This document shows positions 1 through 8,163 of a stretch of DNA of 64,000 nt, one piece after another. The DNA is taken from positions 578 through 64,577 of the forward strand of contig JADFXU010000005.1 in the NCBI GenBank assembly GCA_015233365.1, written 5' to 3'. Positions within the stretch are counted from its first letter, which is position 1. Every line of letters starts with the position of its first letter. The position numbers were made by a program, and so were the translations under genes. The notes under the pieces were generated by a model, which saw nothing but the letters and a program-made list of their open reading frames with translations, did not search any database and had not been told where the DNA came from. The stretch comes from Nitrospirota bacterium (lineage in GTDB: Bacteria; Nitrospirota; Thermodesulfovibrionia; Thermodesulfovibrionales; Dissulfurispiraceae).

Positions 1-107
1 TGGTCAATTTTATCTCACTCGATGGAGAATCTCACTGGATGGAGGGTGTGCAACTCCTTGCGCTTTACATAATTTTAGGCATAGCATATTTCTTTTTACC
101 ATTATGA
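1..107 (+). CDS. Ca2+/H+ antiporter, 3' end only (second cax copy)
   Basis: Only the last 34 codons are inside the window; the frame starts at base 3 and the stop is TGA at 105-107. The peptide ends in [12 protein letters not shown] and FFLPL, identical to the C-terminus of the complete CaCA-family exchanger at 5520-6626 on the opposite strand. The two DNA copies differ by only two synonymous bases. The gene would therefore be a second Ca2+/H+ exchanger copy, or a fragment of one, running in from the left. Whether the rest of the gene exists upstream cannot be seen here. The P-type ATPase starts about 120 bp downstream. Confidence 0.85.
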   Translation, partial: VNFISLDGESHWMEGVQLLALYIILGIAYFFLPL

Positions 108-144
108 GTACCCTGCGGCAAAAGACCGCAGATGTCATGTTGGA

Positions 145-173
145 TTGACACTGTTTGAATACTGTGCTATTTA
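145..173 (+). promoter_or_regulatory. Candidate sigma-70 promoter for the P-type ATPase operon
   Basis: TTGACA at 145-150 is followed after 17 bases by TATTTA at 168-173, about 55 bp before the ATPase start codon. The -35 is perfect and the -10 is weaker. A small CTGCGG/CCGCAG hairpin at 113-131, between the cax stop and this site, may separate the two transcripts, but it lacks a T-run. Confidence 0.45.
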
Positions 174-227
174 TTAGAGGATCGCTCAATTTGGGTGCAA
201 AATGAACCGTGACATTTAAGGAGAAGG

Positions 228-2531
228 ATGGAAACGCTGTATGACACCATAGATGATTATCAGGAATATGAGTCAACTTATTATAAAAACTCAGGCAATA
301 CTGCCGTTAAAAGGTCGAAAGTATTAAACCTTGAAGACTATAAAAAAGCCGGCTTTAAAAAACCCTCTGTTTTCTTGGAGCTTCACGGCGGCCTTTCCGA
401 TGCACGGCTGAATTGTGAAATAAAACACTCCATGCGCGGAAGGCTCCGAATAAAGGTCTCCCTTTTGGCTGCATATAAGGACTTGAGTATTGCCCTTGGC
501 GACTATATCAAAAGCCAGGCAGGTGTAGTCAGGGTGGATACTAATTACTACTGCGGAAGCTTTACGATTCATTACGATACGGAGGCCGCACAGCAGGACG
601 CTATTGTTTTCTCCGTAACAAAACTAACTCTTGGAGAGGTTATAAGACTTGATAAAAAACCTGTCCAGGAAAAAACCGAAGATAAAGACATATCGCTTTC
701 GTACGTTAAGTGGGCATCGACGGCAGCCGGGTTAAGTCTACTCTTAGGCGGCATTCCGGCCGTTGGCATCATAGTTGTTTATCCCCTATTGTTTTATATA
801 AGCGTACCCGTCTATAAAAGGGCGTACCGGTGTATTACAAAAGAGCGTCGTCTGAACGTGGATTTCCTCGATGCAGCGGCTTTTACAGTCGGAGTCCTCA
901 CAGGGGACGTCGTAAATGCATCGGCGATGGTGTGGTTAATCCACCTCGGAGATTACATAAGGGACTTGACAGCCGCCAGTTCACATAAAACCATAAGAAA
1001 ACTCCTTGATTTCCAGGAAAACCACGCATGGGTCGTGAGGGGTGAGGTCGAGGTAAAAATCAGGGTAAAGGACCTCGTACCCGGCGACGTGGTATCTTTA
1101 AACGTAGGCAACCTTATCCCCATAGACGGCGAAATAATAGACGGCGAAATAATCGTCGATCAGCAGGTCCTGACAGGCGAATCGTTTCCGGTACATAAGG
1201 AAAAGGGCGATACCGTTTTAGCTTCGACGGTCATAAAAGACGGTAAGGCATACGTCAGGGTGATTAAAACCGGCGACAATACTAAAGTGGCGCAAATAGT
1301 AAAGATGGTCGAAGAAGCGCCCATTTACGAGACCAAAATCCAGAATCACGCAGAGAAATTTGCGGATAAAATCGTCATGCCTTCCCTTATCACCACAGGT
1401 TTGCTCTTTGCCACTACGTTGAATCTTTCCCACCTGGCAGCGCTCCTTACTGTTGATTTCGGTACCGGAGTCAGGGTCTCTGCGCCTACTTCCGTCCTTG
1501 CTTCGATGATCTCTGCGGCCTCACACGGCATTCTTATAAAAGGCGGCAGCTATCTCGAAAAACTCTATCATGTTGATACCATAGTATTCGATAAAACCGG
1601 GACCCTCACCACCGGAGTGATTAAGGTGGAAGACGTAATCGGCTTTAACGGGTTTTCTCTCGATGAAATAATCTCATATGCCGCTACTGCAGAGTTTCAG
1701 ATGACGCACCCTATAGCTGAGGCCGTTGTAAAATATGCCGAAAGCAACGATATCGGCCTGAAAAAAAGGGACGCCGTCCAATACTGCGTGGGACGCGGCG
1801 TGGATGCCGCAATCGATGGCAAGTGCGTGCTCGTGGGAAGTTTAAGACTGCTTGGGGAACAATCGATTCCTGTGGACGACGAGGTAATAAGCATCACGGA
1901 CAGACTTGTAGCGGAAGGCAAGGCAGCCCTTTACGTAGCTATTGACGGACGGCTTTCGGGAATTATTTCTTTCAGGGACCAGATTAGAAAAGAGGCAAAA
2001 GAGATGATAGACGACCTTCACAGGCTTGGCATAAAACAGGTGATTATGCTTACCGGTGATGTCAGGAAGGTGGCCTTGCCGGTAGCAAAGGCCCTTGGTA
2101 TAGACCAATGTATAGCCGAGGTACTTCCCGAACAAAAGGCCGAGGTCGTTATAGATCTGAAGAATAAAGGTCATATGGTGGCCTTTGTCGGTGATGGCAT
2201 AAACGACTCGGTTGCACTTTCTTATGCAGAGATAGGAATTTCCGTAAAGGGCGGAGCGGATATAACCAAGGAGACGGCAGGGGTAATCCTTCTGGACGAT
2301 AACCTCAACAAGATACCGAAGGCCTTTGAAATAAGCAAAGAGACCATTAAGCTAATCAAGGAAAATTACACGATAACCGGAGGGTTTAACATCGTTGCGT
2401 ATATGCTCGCCGCCGTAGGCTTAGTAAGCCCCGTTATGAGCACTTTAATAAGTAACGGCTCTGCCATCGTGGCATGTGTTAATGGAATGAAACCTGTCAT
2501 TAAAATGAAGATGGACGGTCGCGGAAGGTAA
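228..2531 (+). CDS. P1B-like heavy-metal P-type ATPase with N-terminal HMA_2 domain, no CPx motif
   Basis: Inner-membrane ATP-driven cation pump of 767 aa. Residues about 55-140 form an HMA_2-type domain (MRGRLRIKV) without the CxxC of classical heavy-metal domains. The ATPase core is intact: LTGES near 315, the phosphorylated Asp455 in DKTGTLTTG, an HP motif (THPIAEA) and GDGIND near 655. In the membrane helix before the phosphorylation site, where P1B pumps carry CPC, SPC or a single Cys, this protein reads VDFGTGVRVSAP (T413 in place of Cys). That is unusual and leaves the substrate open: Mn, Zn, Fe or another cation. The RBS is AAGGAG just before the ATG. It heads an operon of alternating small proteins and HMA_2 proteins, as Mycobacterium CtpC/CtpV pumps sit beside small PacL proteins. 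Confidence 0.88.
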   Translation: METLYDTIDDYQEYESTYYKNSGNTAVKRSKVLNLEDYKKAGFKKPSVFLELHGGLSDARLNCEIKHSMRGRLRIKVSLLAAYKDLSIALGDYIKSQAGVVRVDTNYYCGSFTIHYDTEAAQQDAIVFSVTKLTLGEVIRLDKKPVQEKTEDKDISLSYVKWASTAAGLSLLLGGIPAVGIIVVYPLLFYISVPVYKRAYRCITKERRLNVDFLDAAAFTVGVLTGDVVNASAMVWLIHLGDYIRDLTAASSHKTIRKLLDFQENHAWVVRGEVEVKIRVKDLVPGDVVSLNVGNLIPIDGEIIDGEIIVDQQVLTGESFPVHKEKGDTVLASTVIKDGKAYVRVIKTGDNTKVAQIVKMVEEAPIYETKIQNHAEKFADKIVMPSLITTGLLFATTLNLSHLAALLTVDFGTGVRVSAPTSVLASMISAASHGILIKGGSYLEKLYHVDTIVFDKTGTLTTGVIKVEDVIGFNGFSLDEIISYAATAEFQMTHPIAEAVVKYAESNDIGLKKRDAVQYCVGRGVDAAIDGKCVLVGSLRLLGEQSIPVDDEVISITDRLVAEGKAALYVAIDGRLSGIISFRDQIRKEAKEMIDDLHRLGIKQVIMLTGDVRKVALPVAKALGIDQCIAEVLPEQKAEVVIDLKNKGHMVAFVGDGINDSVALSYAEIGISVKGGADITKETAGVILLDDNLNKIPKAFEISKETIKLIKENYTITGGFNIVAYMLAAVGLVSPVMSTLISNGSAIVACVNGMKPVIKMKMDGRGR

Positions 2532-2665
2532 AGAATGGCGGCATGCCACAGCTTGCCGGGGAAACGCTTATCGGAAAATCCGGACCAGGCACCATGTTGC
2601 TATAAATAATAACAGTGAGTATAATAACGTATTGTTTTCCGGTTAAATAAAAGGAGGAACTGATA

Positions 2666-2905
2666 ATGGAAGAATTATTGGCTGGAGTATTAGGCGGTGC
2701 AGTGGTATTGGTTGCCGGCAAATCGGATTTTTTTAGAAATGCCTTAAAAGGGCTGATGAAAATGGGTTATGCCGTGTCCGATAAAGTAACATCGTGCGGC
2801 GGTGAAACCACAGAATCCATAAAAGACCTTTTAGCCGAAAGCAAATCGGAATACGAGGCAGCAAAGGCTGCAACTGCTGAAGCAAAGATCCAGAGCAAGG
2901 CTTAA
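2666..2905 (+). CDS. Small Gly-rich/Glu-Ala-rich protein, possible PacL/DUF6110-type pump partner
   Basis: 79 aa preceded by a strong AGGAGG. The N-terminal 20 residues (LLAGVLGGAVVLVAG) look like a short membrane segment. The C-terminal half is an Ala/Glu/Lys-rich helix around AESKSEYEAAKA. The tail resembles that of the 57-aa protein encoded at 3293-3466 (DIAAESKAEYELEK), so the operon carries two relatives. From memory, similar small proteins (DUF1490/PacL, DUF6110, DUF5132) sit next to HMA-containing P-type ATPases, and PacL1 is a scaffold and metal-binding partner of CtpC. Assignment to any of these is inference. Two Cys flank a short Gly stretch region (TSCGGE has one) and could touch metal, but no clear site is visible. 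Confidence 0.7.
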   Translation: MEELLAGVLGGAVVLVAGKSDFFRNALKGLMKMGYAVSDKVTSCGGETTESIKDLLAESKSEYEAAKAATAEAKIQSKA

Positions 2906-2925
2906 TGGAGATTATGTAGATTCAC

Positions 2926-3276
2926 ATGGCAAAGTGTGAAGTAGTACACCATATACGAGGCAGGGTAAGGCTGAGGGTGCCTTCGCTAGGGAATGAAGAC
3001 TGCTTGGAACAACTGAGCCATCTTTTATCAAATGATAAGAGAATAAGCAGTGCTTCCTTTAATAAGGCATGTTGCAGCCTTACCCTCACCTATAAGCCCG
3101 TAGATATTTCAGTAAAAGAAATAATCGATATAATCGCCTCAGGCTGTGAAAAAGCTCCAGGGCAAACACCGGTTGTAACCGATACCAATACCCGGACCAC
3201 CGAAAAACCGGCAGGGAAGGCGAAAGCTGGAATATCGAGAGGTAAAGCTCCGGCCAAAAAACGCTCTAAAGTATAG
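2926..3276 (+). CDS. Stand-alone HMA_2-type domain protein
   Basis: 116 aa. Residues 1-75 match the HMA_2 pattern seen in the neighbouring ATPase: VVHHIRGRVRLRVPSL at the start and a CCSLTLTYKP strand later. The C-terminal 40 residues are basic, Pro/Ala/Lys-rich and probably disordered (KAKAGISRGKAPAKKRSK). There is no signal peptide or membrane helix, so it is likely cytoplasmic. It lies 20 bp after the 79-aa gene in the same operon. A role as a soluble regulatory or metal-handling partner of the ATPase is inferred only from domain and position. The RBS is poor, so translation may depend on coupling. Confidence 0.75.
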   Translation: MAKCEVVHHIRGRVRLRVPSLGNEDCLEQLSHLLSNDKRISSASFNKACCSLTLTYKPVDISVKEIIDIIASGCEKAPGQTPVVTDTNTRTTEKPAGKAKAGISRGKAPAKKRSKV

Positions 3277-3292
3277 ATGGATAATAAATAAT

Positions 3293-3466
3293 ATGGGAAA
3301 CCGAACATTTTTAAAATGCCTTATGAAATTGTTTTATTCGGCAAAAGATGCAGTGCAGCCTTTGGCCGGTGAATCATTCGAGAAGCTTAAAGACATTGCA
3401 GCCGAAAGTAAAGCGGAATATGAGCTTGAAAAGATAAACGAAAAAAAAGCCAAGGCCAAACAGTAA
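3293..3466 (+). CDS. 57-aa Glu/Lys-rich small protein, relative of the protein at 2666
   Basis: This gene is too short for the ORF track. ATG is at 3293 and TAA at 3464-3466. The product begins MGNRTFLKCLMKLFYSAKD and ends in a charged helix with KDIAAESKAEYELEK, matching the tail of the 79-aa protein (KDLLAESKSEYEAAK). Unlike that protein it has no long hydrophobic N-terminus, only a short amphipathic segment. It sits 16 bp after one HMA_2 gene and 6 bp before another, so the operon alternates pump, small protein, HMA_2, small protein, HMA_2. Homology to a named neighbour plus tight spacing supports it as a real gene. Function is unknown. Confidence 0.65.
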   Translation: MGNRTFLKCLMKLFYSAKDAVQPLAGESFEKLKDIAAESKAEYELEKINEKKAKAKQ

Positions 3467-3472
3467 TAGTAT

Positions 3473-3997
3473 ATGAGCTCAAAATTGCCTGCCTTGAATG
3501 CGCTGCCGCTCTCCGGGGAAGAATTAAACGATAAGGAAGTCGGGATATTTATTCCTTTTGAAATAAAACACTCTATCCCGGGAAGACTCAGAGTGTCATC
3601 GGCAGCATTGAGGGACGAAAAGTCTCTAATTAAAGCCCTTAACGCTAAAATGAGAAACATGGAGGGCATTAAAAAAGTCTTTGCAAACTCACTGTGCGGC
3701 AGCATCACGATTCACTACGACGCCAATTCAACAGATAAAGATAAAATAGTACAAAACCTGATCACCATTAATATAAACGAAGTCGTTCTCGAAAACTTGC
3801 CGATAGTTATATCCGGCGATAAGCACATAAGTCATAATAAATTATATACGCTGCTCAGCCGCGTCCTTGCTGTGGCCGGCGTTGCCCTGTTCGTACTGCC
3901 GGGAATACCCGGCGCTCCGATTTTACTGTTGTCGGCTTATTTTTATCGAAAAGCCCGGGCAACCCATACTACAAACTCGCCGCAAATAACTGCCTAG
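3473..3997 (+). CDS. HMA_2-type domain fused to a C-terminal membrane hairpin
   Basis: 174 aa. Residues about 28-110 repeat the N-terminal domain of the ATPase at 228: EIKHSIPGRLRVSS and SLCGSITIHYDA align with EIKHSMRGRLRIKV and YYCGSFTIHYDT. Residues 130-165 (VAGVALFVLPGIPGAPILLLSAYFYRKA) form a Pro/Gly-rich membrane hairpin resembling DUF454/YbaN proteins and also the first helices of the ATPase. The protein may be an N-terminal fragment copy of the pump retained as a membrane partner. It starts 6 bp after the 57-aa gene and has no own RBS, which suggests translational coupling. Confidence 0.75.
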   Translation: MSSKLPALNALPLSGEELNDKEVGIFIPFEIKHSIPGRLRVSSAALRDEKSLIKALNAKMRNMEGIKKVFANSLCGSITIHYDANSTDKDKIVQNLITININEVVLENLPIVISGDKHISHNKLYTLLSRVLAVAGVALFVLPGIPGAPILLLSAYFYRKARATHTTNSPQITA

Positions 3998-4016
3998 GGC
4001 ACCTGTTCAACTTTCT

Positions 4017-5363
4017 TTAATCTGATTTCCGGGGGCCTCTCGTGAATTTTTTATCGAAGTCTTTATTGAGGTAAAGGCTTGCAACGCATATGTCGGTCGT
4101 GTTGTTTCCGGTTCTGAATGAGTCAGGAAGGCCGAACTGCAGCCCGATATATAGAGCTGTAAAAGCAGGAGCCATGTTCGGGGGGATATTCAGGTATATG
4201 GCCAAAGGTCCGGCAAAAAGCAAGAGTTCGCCCGGTATTCCCGGGACCCCGAAGCCGATTAAGATTACGAGCGGGATGCTCATAAGCAGTTTCACGACAG
4301 ACAGTTCAATGCCTAAAAGCTGTGCAACTGCAGCAGCCATTATGAACACGCATATAGTCGTACCGTTTATGCCGAGATAGCTCCCGGCGCCAATGATAAA
4401 CCGTCTTACCTCGGTGGCTATGTACGGATAATGTTTCTTGACCAGATGCAGGTTTAAAGGTGTAGACAGGGACTCGGATGCCGTAGACCATAAAAGGGGA
4501 TAGATGCGCACCCAATATTTACTGAAGTAATGTTTAATAGAAAAGTCTTTTAAAGTATTTTTCAAAATGACAAGAAATCCGATATGCCATATAATACAGG
4601 CAAGTCCTACTAAAAGAGAAGTAACTACGTAGGCCAGAATTATCCCGACAGACGTATTTACCGGCAGTCTTCCCCAAATTAAATTTAAGTCGCCAAGCCT
4701 GGCCCCCGTTAATTCCTTCATTGAAAGATGGCCGTTAAGCTCAAGAGGAAGGGTATAGACAAATGCCCCTATGGCAAACATAAAGACAGGAACGAGGGGC
4801 AAAAACAATTCACCAAGTTTCTCTATCAGGGCATAGATTTTCCCCAGCACGCCCCCTATAATCTTATATCTTTGAAAAAGCACTACTGTTATTAAAGCCG
4901 CATATATGGCATAAAAATATGTACTATGCGTCATAGTCGTAACGATGGAAGAAAGGGTCTGCACGATCGATTTTCCAAGGCTGCCTCCGGAATTCGTATA
5001 AAAGGGCAGTTTAAATACAATAGCGGTGAAAACTATAGACCATAAACAGGCATAAAGGCGCAGCCTTATGAGCCATAGCACCGCGTAACTTGCGAAATAC
5101 CCCCTGCCGAGCTCTATTATATGAGCTATCGAAGGGGCTAATATAAAGTAAATAATAAAAGGTGCTATATATTCATAAAAATCTATAAAACCAGACATGC
5201 CGCTCGTTACCTTATAGCCGACACTGGGGAAATACCTGGCCGATACTATTCCGGAAATAAAGGAAAGTATTGACAGAAGCGGCAGATACCTTTCCAGGTT
5301 ATCCAAAATAGAACGATATATGGTTTTTGCCTGAATCTTTTCGATTGCGATGTTTGTTCCCAT
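4017..5363 (-). CDS. Dicarboxylate/amino acid:cation symporter, Glt (SDF) family
   Basis: Secondary transporter of the inner membrane, 448 aa from the chosen start; the ORF track starts nine codons earlier. AGGAGAG just upstream of ATG 5363 (MGTNIAIEK) decides the start. Family landmarks are in the C-terminal half: the HP1-like segment SSIVTTMTHST, helix 7 GINGTTICVF, the HP2 tip VPGIPGELLLFAGPLA and helix 8 LPDSFRTGNNTTD. In GltPh the equivalent Asp, Arg, Thr and Asn bind aspartate and Na+, so an acidic amino acid or dicarboxylate substrate is likely. It converges on the pump operon (20 bp between stops) and lies downstream of cax on the same strand. Confidence 0.82.
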   Translation of the reverse strand: MGTNIAIEKIQAKTIYRSILDNLERYLPLLSILSFISGIVSARYFPSVGYKVTSGMSGFIDFYEYIAPFIIYFILAPSIAHIIELGRGYFASYAVLWLIRLRLYACLWSIVFTAIVFKLPFYTNSGGSLGKSIVQTLSSIVTTMTHSTYFYAIYAALITVVLFQRYKIIGGVLGKIYALIEKLGELFLPLVPVFMFAIGAFVYTLPLELNGHLSMKELTGARLGDLNLIWGRLPVNTSVGIILAYVVTSLLVGLACIIWHIGFLVILKNTLKDFSIKHYFSKYWVRIYPLLWSTASESLSTPLNLHLVKKHYPYIATEVRRFIIGAGSYLGINGTTICVFIMAAAVAQLLGIELSVVKLLMSIPLVILIGFGVPGIPGELLLFAGPLAIYLNIPPNMAPAFTALYIGLQFGLPDSFRTGNNTTDICVASLYLNKDFDKKFTRGPRKSD

Positions 5364-5519
5364 GCTCTCTCCTGGAATGACAATCAACATGCCATTATGC
5401 GGATTCCGGACTTTACCTTTTACGGGTAGTCTCAGCTTCCGTATTTCATCCTATTGTACCACACTCATAGTAGAACTGAGCGGCAGACAGCCGGGCAATG
5501 TGGCTTTTGTAGCGGGTAT

Positions 5520-5626
5520 TCATAATGGTAAAAAGAAATATGCTATGCCTAAAATTATGTAAAGAGCAAGGAGCTGCACACCCTCCATCCAGTGAGATTC
5601 TCCATCGAGTGAGATAAAATTGACCA
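5520..5626 (-). repeat. Arm of an inverted repeat (cax 3' ends); other arm at 1-107
   Basis: Bases 1-107 on the plus strand and 5520-5626 on the minus strand agree at all but two positions, both synonymous third-codon changes (Gln and Ala codons). Just past the stop codons the two copies keep only patchy similarity (TACCC, CAAAAG). The arms bracket the pump operon and the symporter gene. The left arm may extend beyond the window. Confidence 0.9.
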
Positions 5627-6626
5627 GCAGGACTGCAGACACTATGGAGAAAATTTCAAGATGCGTAAAGGCCAGGTCGATGGGTGCAGGCCCCAGGAAG
5701 TAACTGATAAAAAGTAAAAGAGGGGCTAAAAACATGGCAACCTGGGAACTCGACCCTATGGCTATGGAAACGGACACGTCCATTTTATTTTTTAATGCCA
5801 TAAGTATTGCCGTGCTATTTTCGGCGGCATTTCCAACGATTGCCACCACTATGACCCCGACAAAGACCTCGTTCATCCCCAATGTTTTCGTAGCTACCTC
5901 TATAGATGTAACCATAATCTCACTCATAAAGCTGATCCCCACAGTGGCAAGCAGCAAAACGAACAGGGCGGTTTGGGTCTTCCACGGGACCATGTCATCG
6001 TGCCCTGCGCCTCCTTCAGCTGCCGTGCCGTAGAGGTGTTTATGGCTTTTTAAAGAAAACACCAGGCTGAGAATATATGTAACGAAAAGCACGATGGCAA
6101 TTGCGAGGCTGATTTTTAAGTCGAGGGCATGGATTTTAGCTTTATCTAAATTATGGCTGCCTCCCAATAACGCGCTGATAACCGCAGGCACGATAAGGGC
6201 GGACGTACAAAGTATCAGCATCGTGGAGTTAAGGCCGGCTGCCGTTGCATTAAACTTAAGGCTTTTTACCTTCACCCCCCCTGCAATGAAGCTCAGCCCT
6301 AAAACCAGCAGGATATTGCCTATAATAGAGCCGGTAATGGACGCCTTGACTACTTCGGGCAAGCCGTTTTTGATAGCAAATATCGCAATGATTAACTCCG
6401 CAGCATTTCCGAACGTTGCATTAAGGAATCCGCCTATACCAGGGCCAAGTTTTACCGCCAGATGCTCGGTGGCCGTTCCCATGATAGCGGCCAGCGGAAT
6501 TATTGCAACTGCAGAGGTAAAAAAAATCCATGTATCGTCAACATGCAAAAGCTCAAGGATAAAACTGACTGGTATAAACACCAAAAGCGCATCCAAATAA
6601 CCTAATTTATAATTACCTATTTTCAT
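5520..6626 (-). CDS. cax: Ca2+/H+ (cation/proton) exchanger, CaCA family
   Basis: 368-aa membrane antiporter with the duplicated CaCA architecture. The first alpha repeat has GGFLNATFGNAAELIIA and the second has GNAAENSTAILMALKNK followed by GSSSQVAMF; the acidic residues in these repeats carry the cation. It exports Ca2+ or a similar cation against the proton gradient. RBS AAGGAGG lies upstream of ATG 6626. It is probably cotranscribed with the symporter downstream (156 bp gap). The last 107 bp recur almost perfectly at the left window edge in inverted orientation, so the genome probably holds two copies. Confidence 0.9.
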   Translation of the reverse strand: MKIGNYKLGYLDALLVFIPVSFILELLHVDDTWIFFTSAVAIIPLAAIMGTATEHLAVKLGPGIGGFLNATFGNAAELIIAIFAIKNGLPEVVKASITGSIIGNILLVLGLSFIAGGVKVKSLKFNATAAGLNSTMLILCTSALIVPAVISALLGGSHNLDKAKIHALDLKISLAIAIVLFVTYILSLVFSLKSHKHLYGTAAEGGAGHDDMVPWKTQTALFVLLLATVGISFMSEIMVTSIEVATKTLGMNEVFVGVIVVAIVGNAAENSTAILMALKNKMDVSVSIAIGSSSQVAMFLAPLLLFISYFLGPAPIDLAFTHLEIFSIVSAVLLVNFISLDGESHWMEGVQLLALYIILGIAYFFLPL

Positions 6627-6702
6627 CGGCCTTCCTTGCCTCCTTAATTAAGAAACATTTACCGCTTTCTGGTTCCCTATCTCTACCTTGCCTGACCTTC
6701 TC

Positions 6703-7776
6703 TCAGTCATCGAGCAGTTCGAGGCTGCGTGAGCGCCAGTCGAGCACTGCGGTACGCTGAGACATTTTTTCGGCGAGTGCGCCGAATTCGTCGCGTAACA
6801 CTCCGGCTGCGAAGTGAGAAAGAAAACGCGACTTCAATTCGGCCCGCGCCCGGTCGACACCGATCTCATCGTACGGTACGGAGGCGAGCAGCAGAAAGCC
6901 ATCGTCCGGGATGCGACCGGCTTTCATGTTGCCCTCTATAATCCCTGCAGCTTTGCGCAACGGATCAGCAAGGTCCGGGCTGTAGGGGCCAATGATCAGG
7001 GCAATATCCGGGGTATGGAGAAAGTCGAACCCACGCCCCAGGCAAATCATCCATTCACGGTGTTCGACGTCGAGCATTCGTTCATTCTGCTGCGCCTGTT
7101 CACGCACTTGCGAGATGTGCTCGAGATTGCCGTACAGCAACGGCAGGAGGTCGGCGCGCATCTGTGCCGGCATGTCGGGAAGCAGAGTGGACAGGCGCAG
7201 CTCTAGTGCAGTTGCATCAGTCGTGGAAAAACCGGCGAGATCGAGCACTGTGTTATTGCTGCCGTGGATCACCAATGCGTCGTCGTCGGTTTCGAACCCG
7301 CACACCAACGGATAAACCGTGCCGTGACCACTACCGAAGATGTGTTCGATCTGGCGGCGAATTTCGCTGGTGTGGGCAATTGCCGCCGCAGTGTCGTAAT
7401 GAAAGCCCGCACATCCGCGCAAAGGGTTTCCTTTCGACCAGTGGTAGGTAATAAGGACAAGTACACGCCGCCCGGCGCCCGTCATGCGCATGACGTAATG
7501 GGCCAGTACTTCGCCAAGGTGGGGCCAGCCCAGATCAAACATACCGCCAAGATTGCGGAAAGGCATGAGAATGCCGGTTGGAGTTTTGGTTGCGACCGGA
7601 ATGTTAATGCGGCCGTCCATACACTTCAACACCACAATCGCGGTAGGGTGTTCGGCGAGATATCGCTCTCGCGCCAGCCACGCTTCAGGACTACGAAAGG
7701 TCTCACCGTGACGGCGGGCGAGTTCAAACAGCCAGTCAATACGTTCAGCAATGGGTTTGCTATTAATATCGCTCAT
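6703..7776 (-). CDS. Putative carbonic anhydrase-like protein (beta-CA/CsoSCA type)
   Basis: 357 aa, cytoplasmic, no signal peptide. Residues 52-56 read CMDGR, the CxDxR zinc/Asp-Arg dyad of beta-class carbonic anhydrases. His112 and Cys122 (YHWSKGNPLRGC) could complete the zinc site; the wide His-Cys spacing is closer to the carboxysomal CsoSCA enzyme (His and Cys about 11 apart) than to ordinary beta-CAs. A later CGFETDDDAL strand is also conserved-looking. The length fits neither class exactly (beta-CA about 220, CsoSCA about 500). No carboxysome or RuBisCO genes are nearby. The DNA is visibly more GC-rich than its neighbours, which suggests transfer. The RBS is GGAG before ATG 7776. Family assignment is tentative. 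Confidence 0.6.
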   Translation of the reverse strand: MSDINSKPIAERIDWLFELARRHGETFRSPEAWLARERYLAEHPTAIVVLKCMDGRINIPVATKTPTGILMPFRNLGGMFDLGWPHLGEVLAHYVMRMTGAGRRVLVLITYHWSKGNPLRGCAGFHYDTAAAIAHTSEIRRQIEHIFGSGHGTVYPLVCGFETDDDALVIHGSNNTVLDLAGFSTTDATALELRLSTLLPDMPAQMRADLLPLLYGNLEHISQVREQAQQNERMLDVEHREWMICLGRGFDFLHTPDIALIIGPYSPDLADPLRKAAGIIEGNMKAGRIPDDGFLLLASVPYDEIGVDRARAELKSRFLSHFAAGVLRDEFGALAEKMSQRTAVLDWRSRSLELLDD

Positions 7777-8163
7777 GGTCTCCGCTCCATCTGTATTGTT
7801 AACTGGTGTTTTGTTATCATACTGAAAGCAATATAATAATACAAGACGATGATGATTTCTTTGTGTTGTGACTGCTATTTTCGACTTGTTGCCAACGCAA
7901 AAAAAGCAGATTCCTCCACTTCCGAATCATTAGAGTCGCCAATATCAGAAATTCGGTGCTTCCCGAAAAAAACATCGATATCGGGTTCTCGATTGATGTC
8001 TCCTAACACTGCATAATTCGTGTGGCTGATTGTTTTCCAGTGTATAATTAAGATAAGTTTATATAAGTTTGAAGTTTCTCACTAATTGCCCAAAGAACTC
8101 CTTAATTTCAAGGGCAACCAAGTTAGAGCAAACCACAAGATGAGCAACTAAGGAGGGTTACCC
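7777..8163. other. Intergenic region, 387 bp
   Basis: This region lies between divergent genes. A TATAAT at 8043-8048 could be a -10 for the flavodoxin-type gene, but no convincing -35 accompanies it. Otherwise nothing is recognised: no tRNA, no long repeat, no small ORF with an RBS. Base composition falls back to the AT-richer level of the plus-strand gene that follows. Confidence 0.5.
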
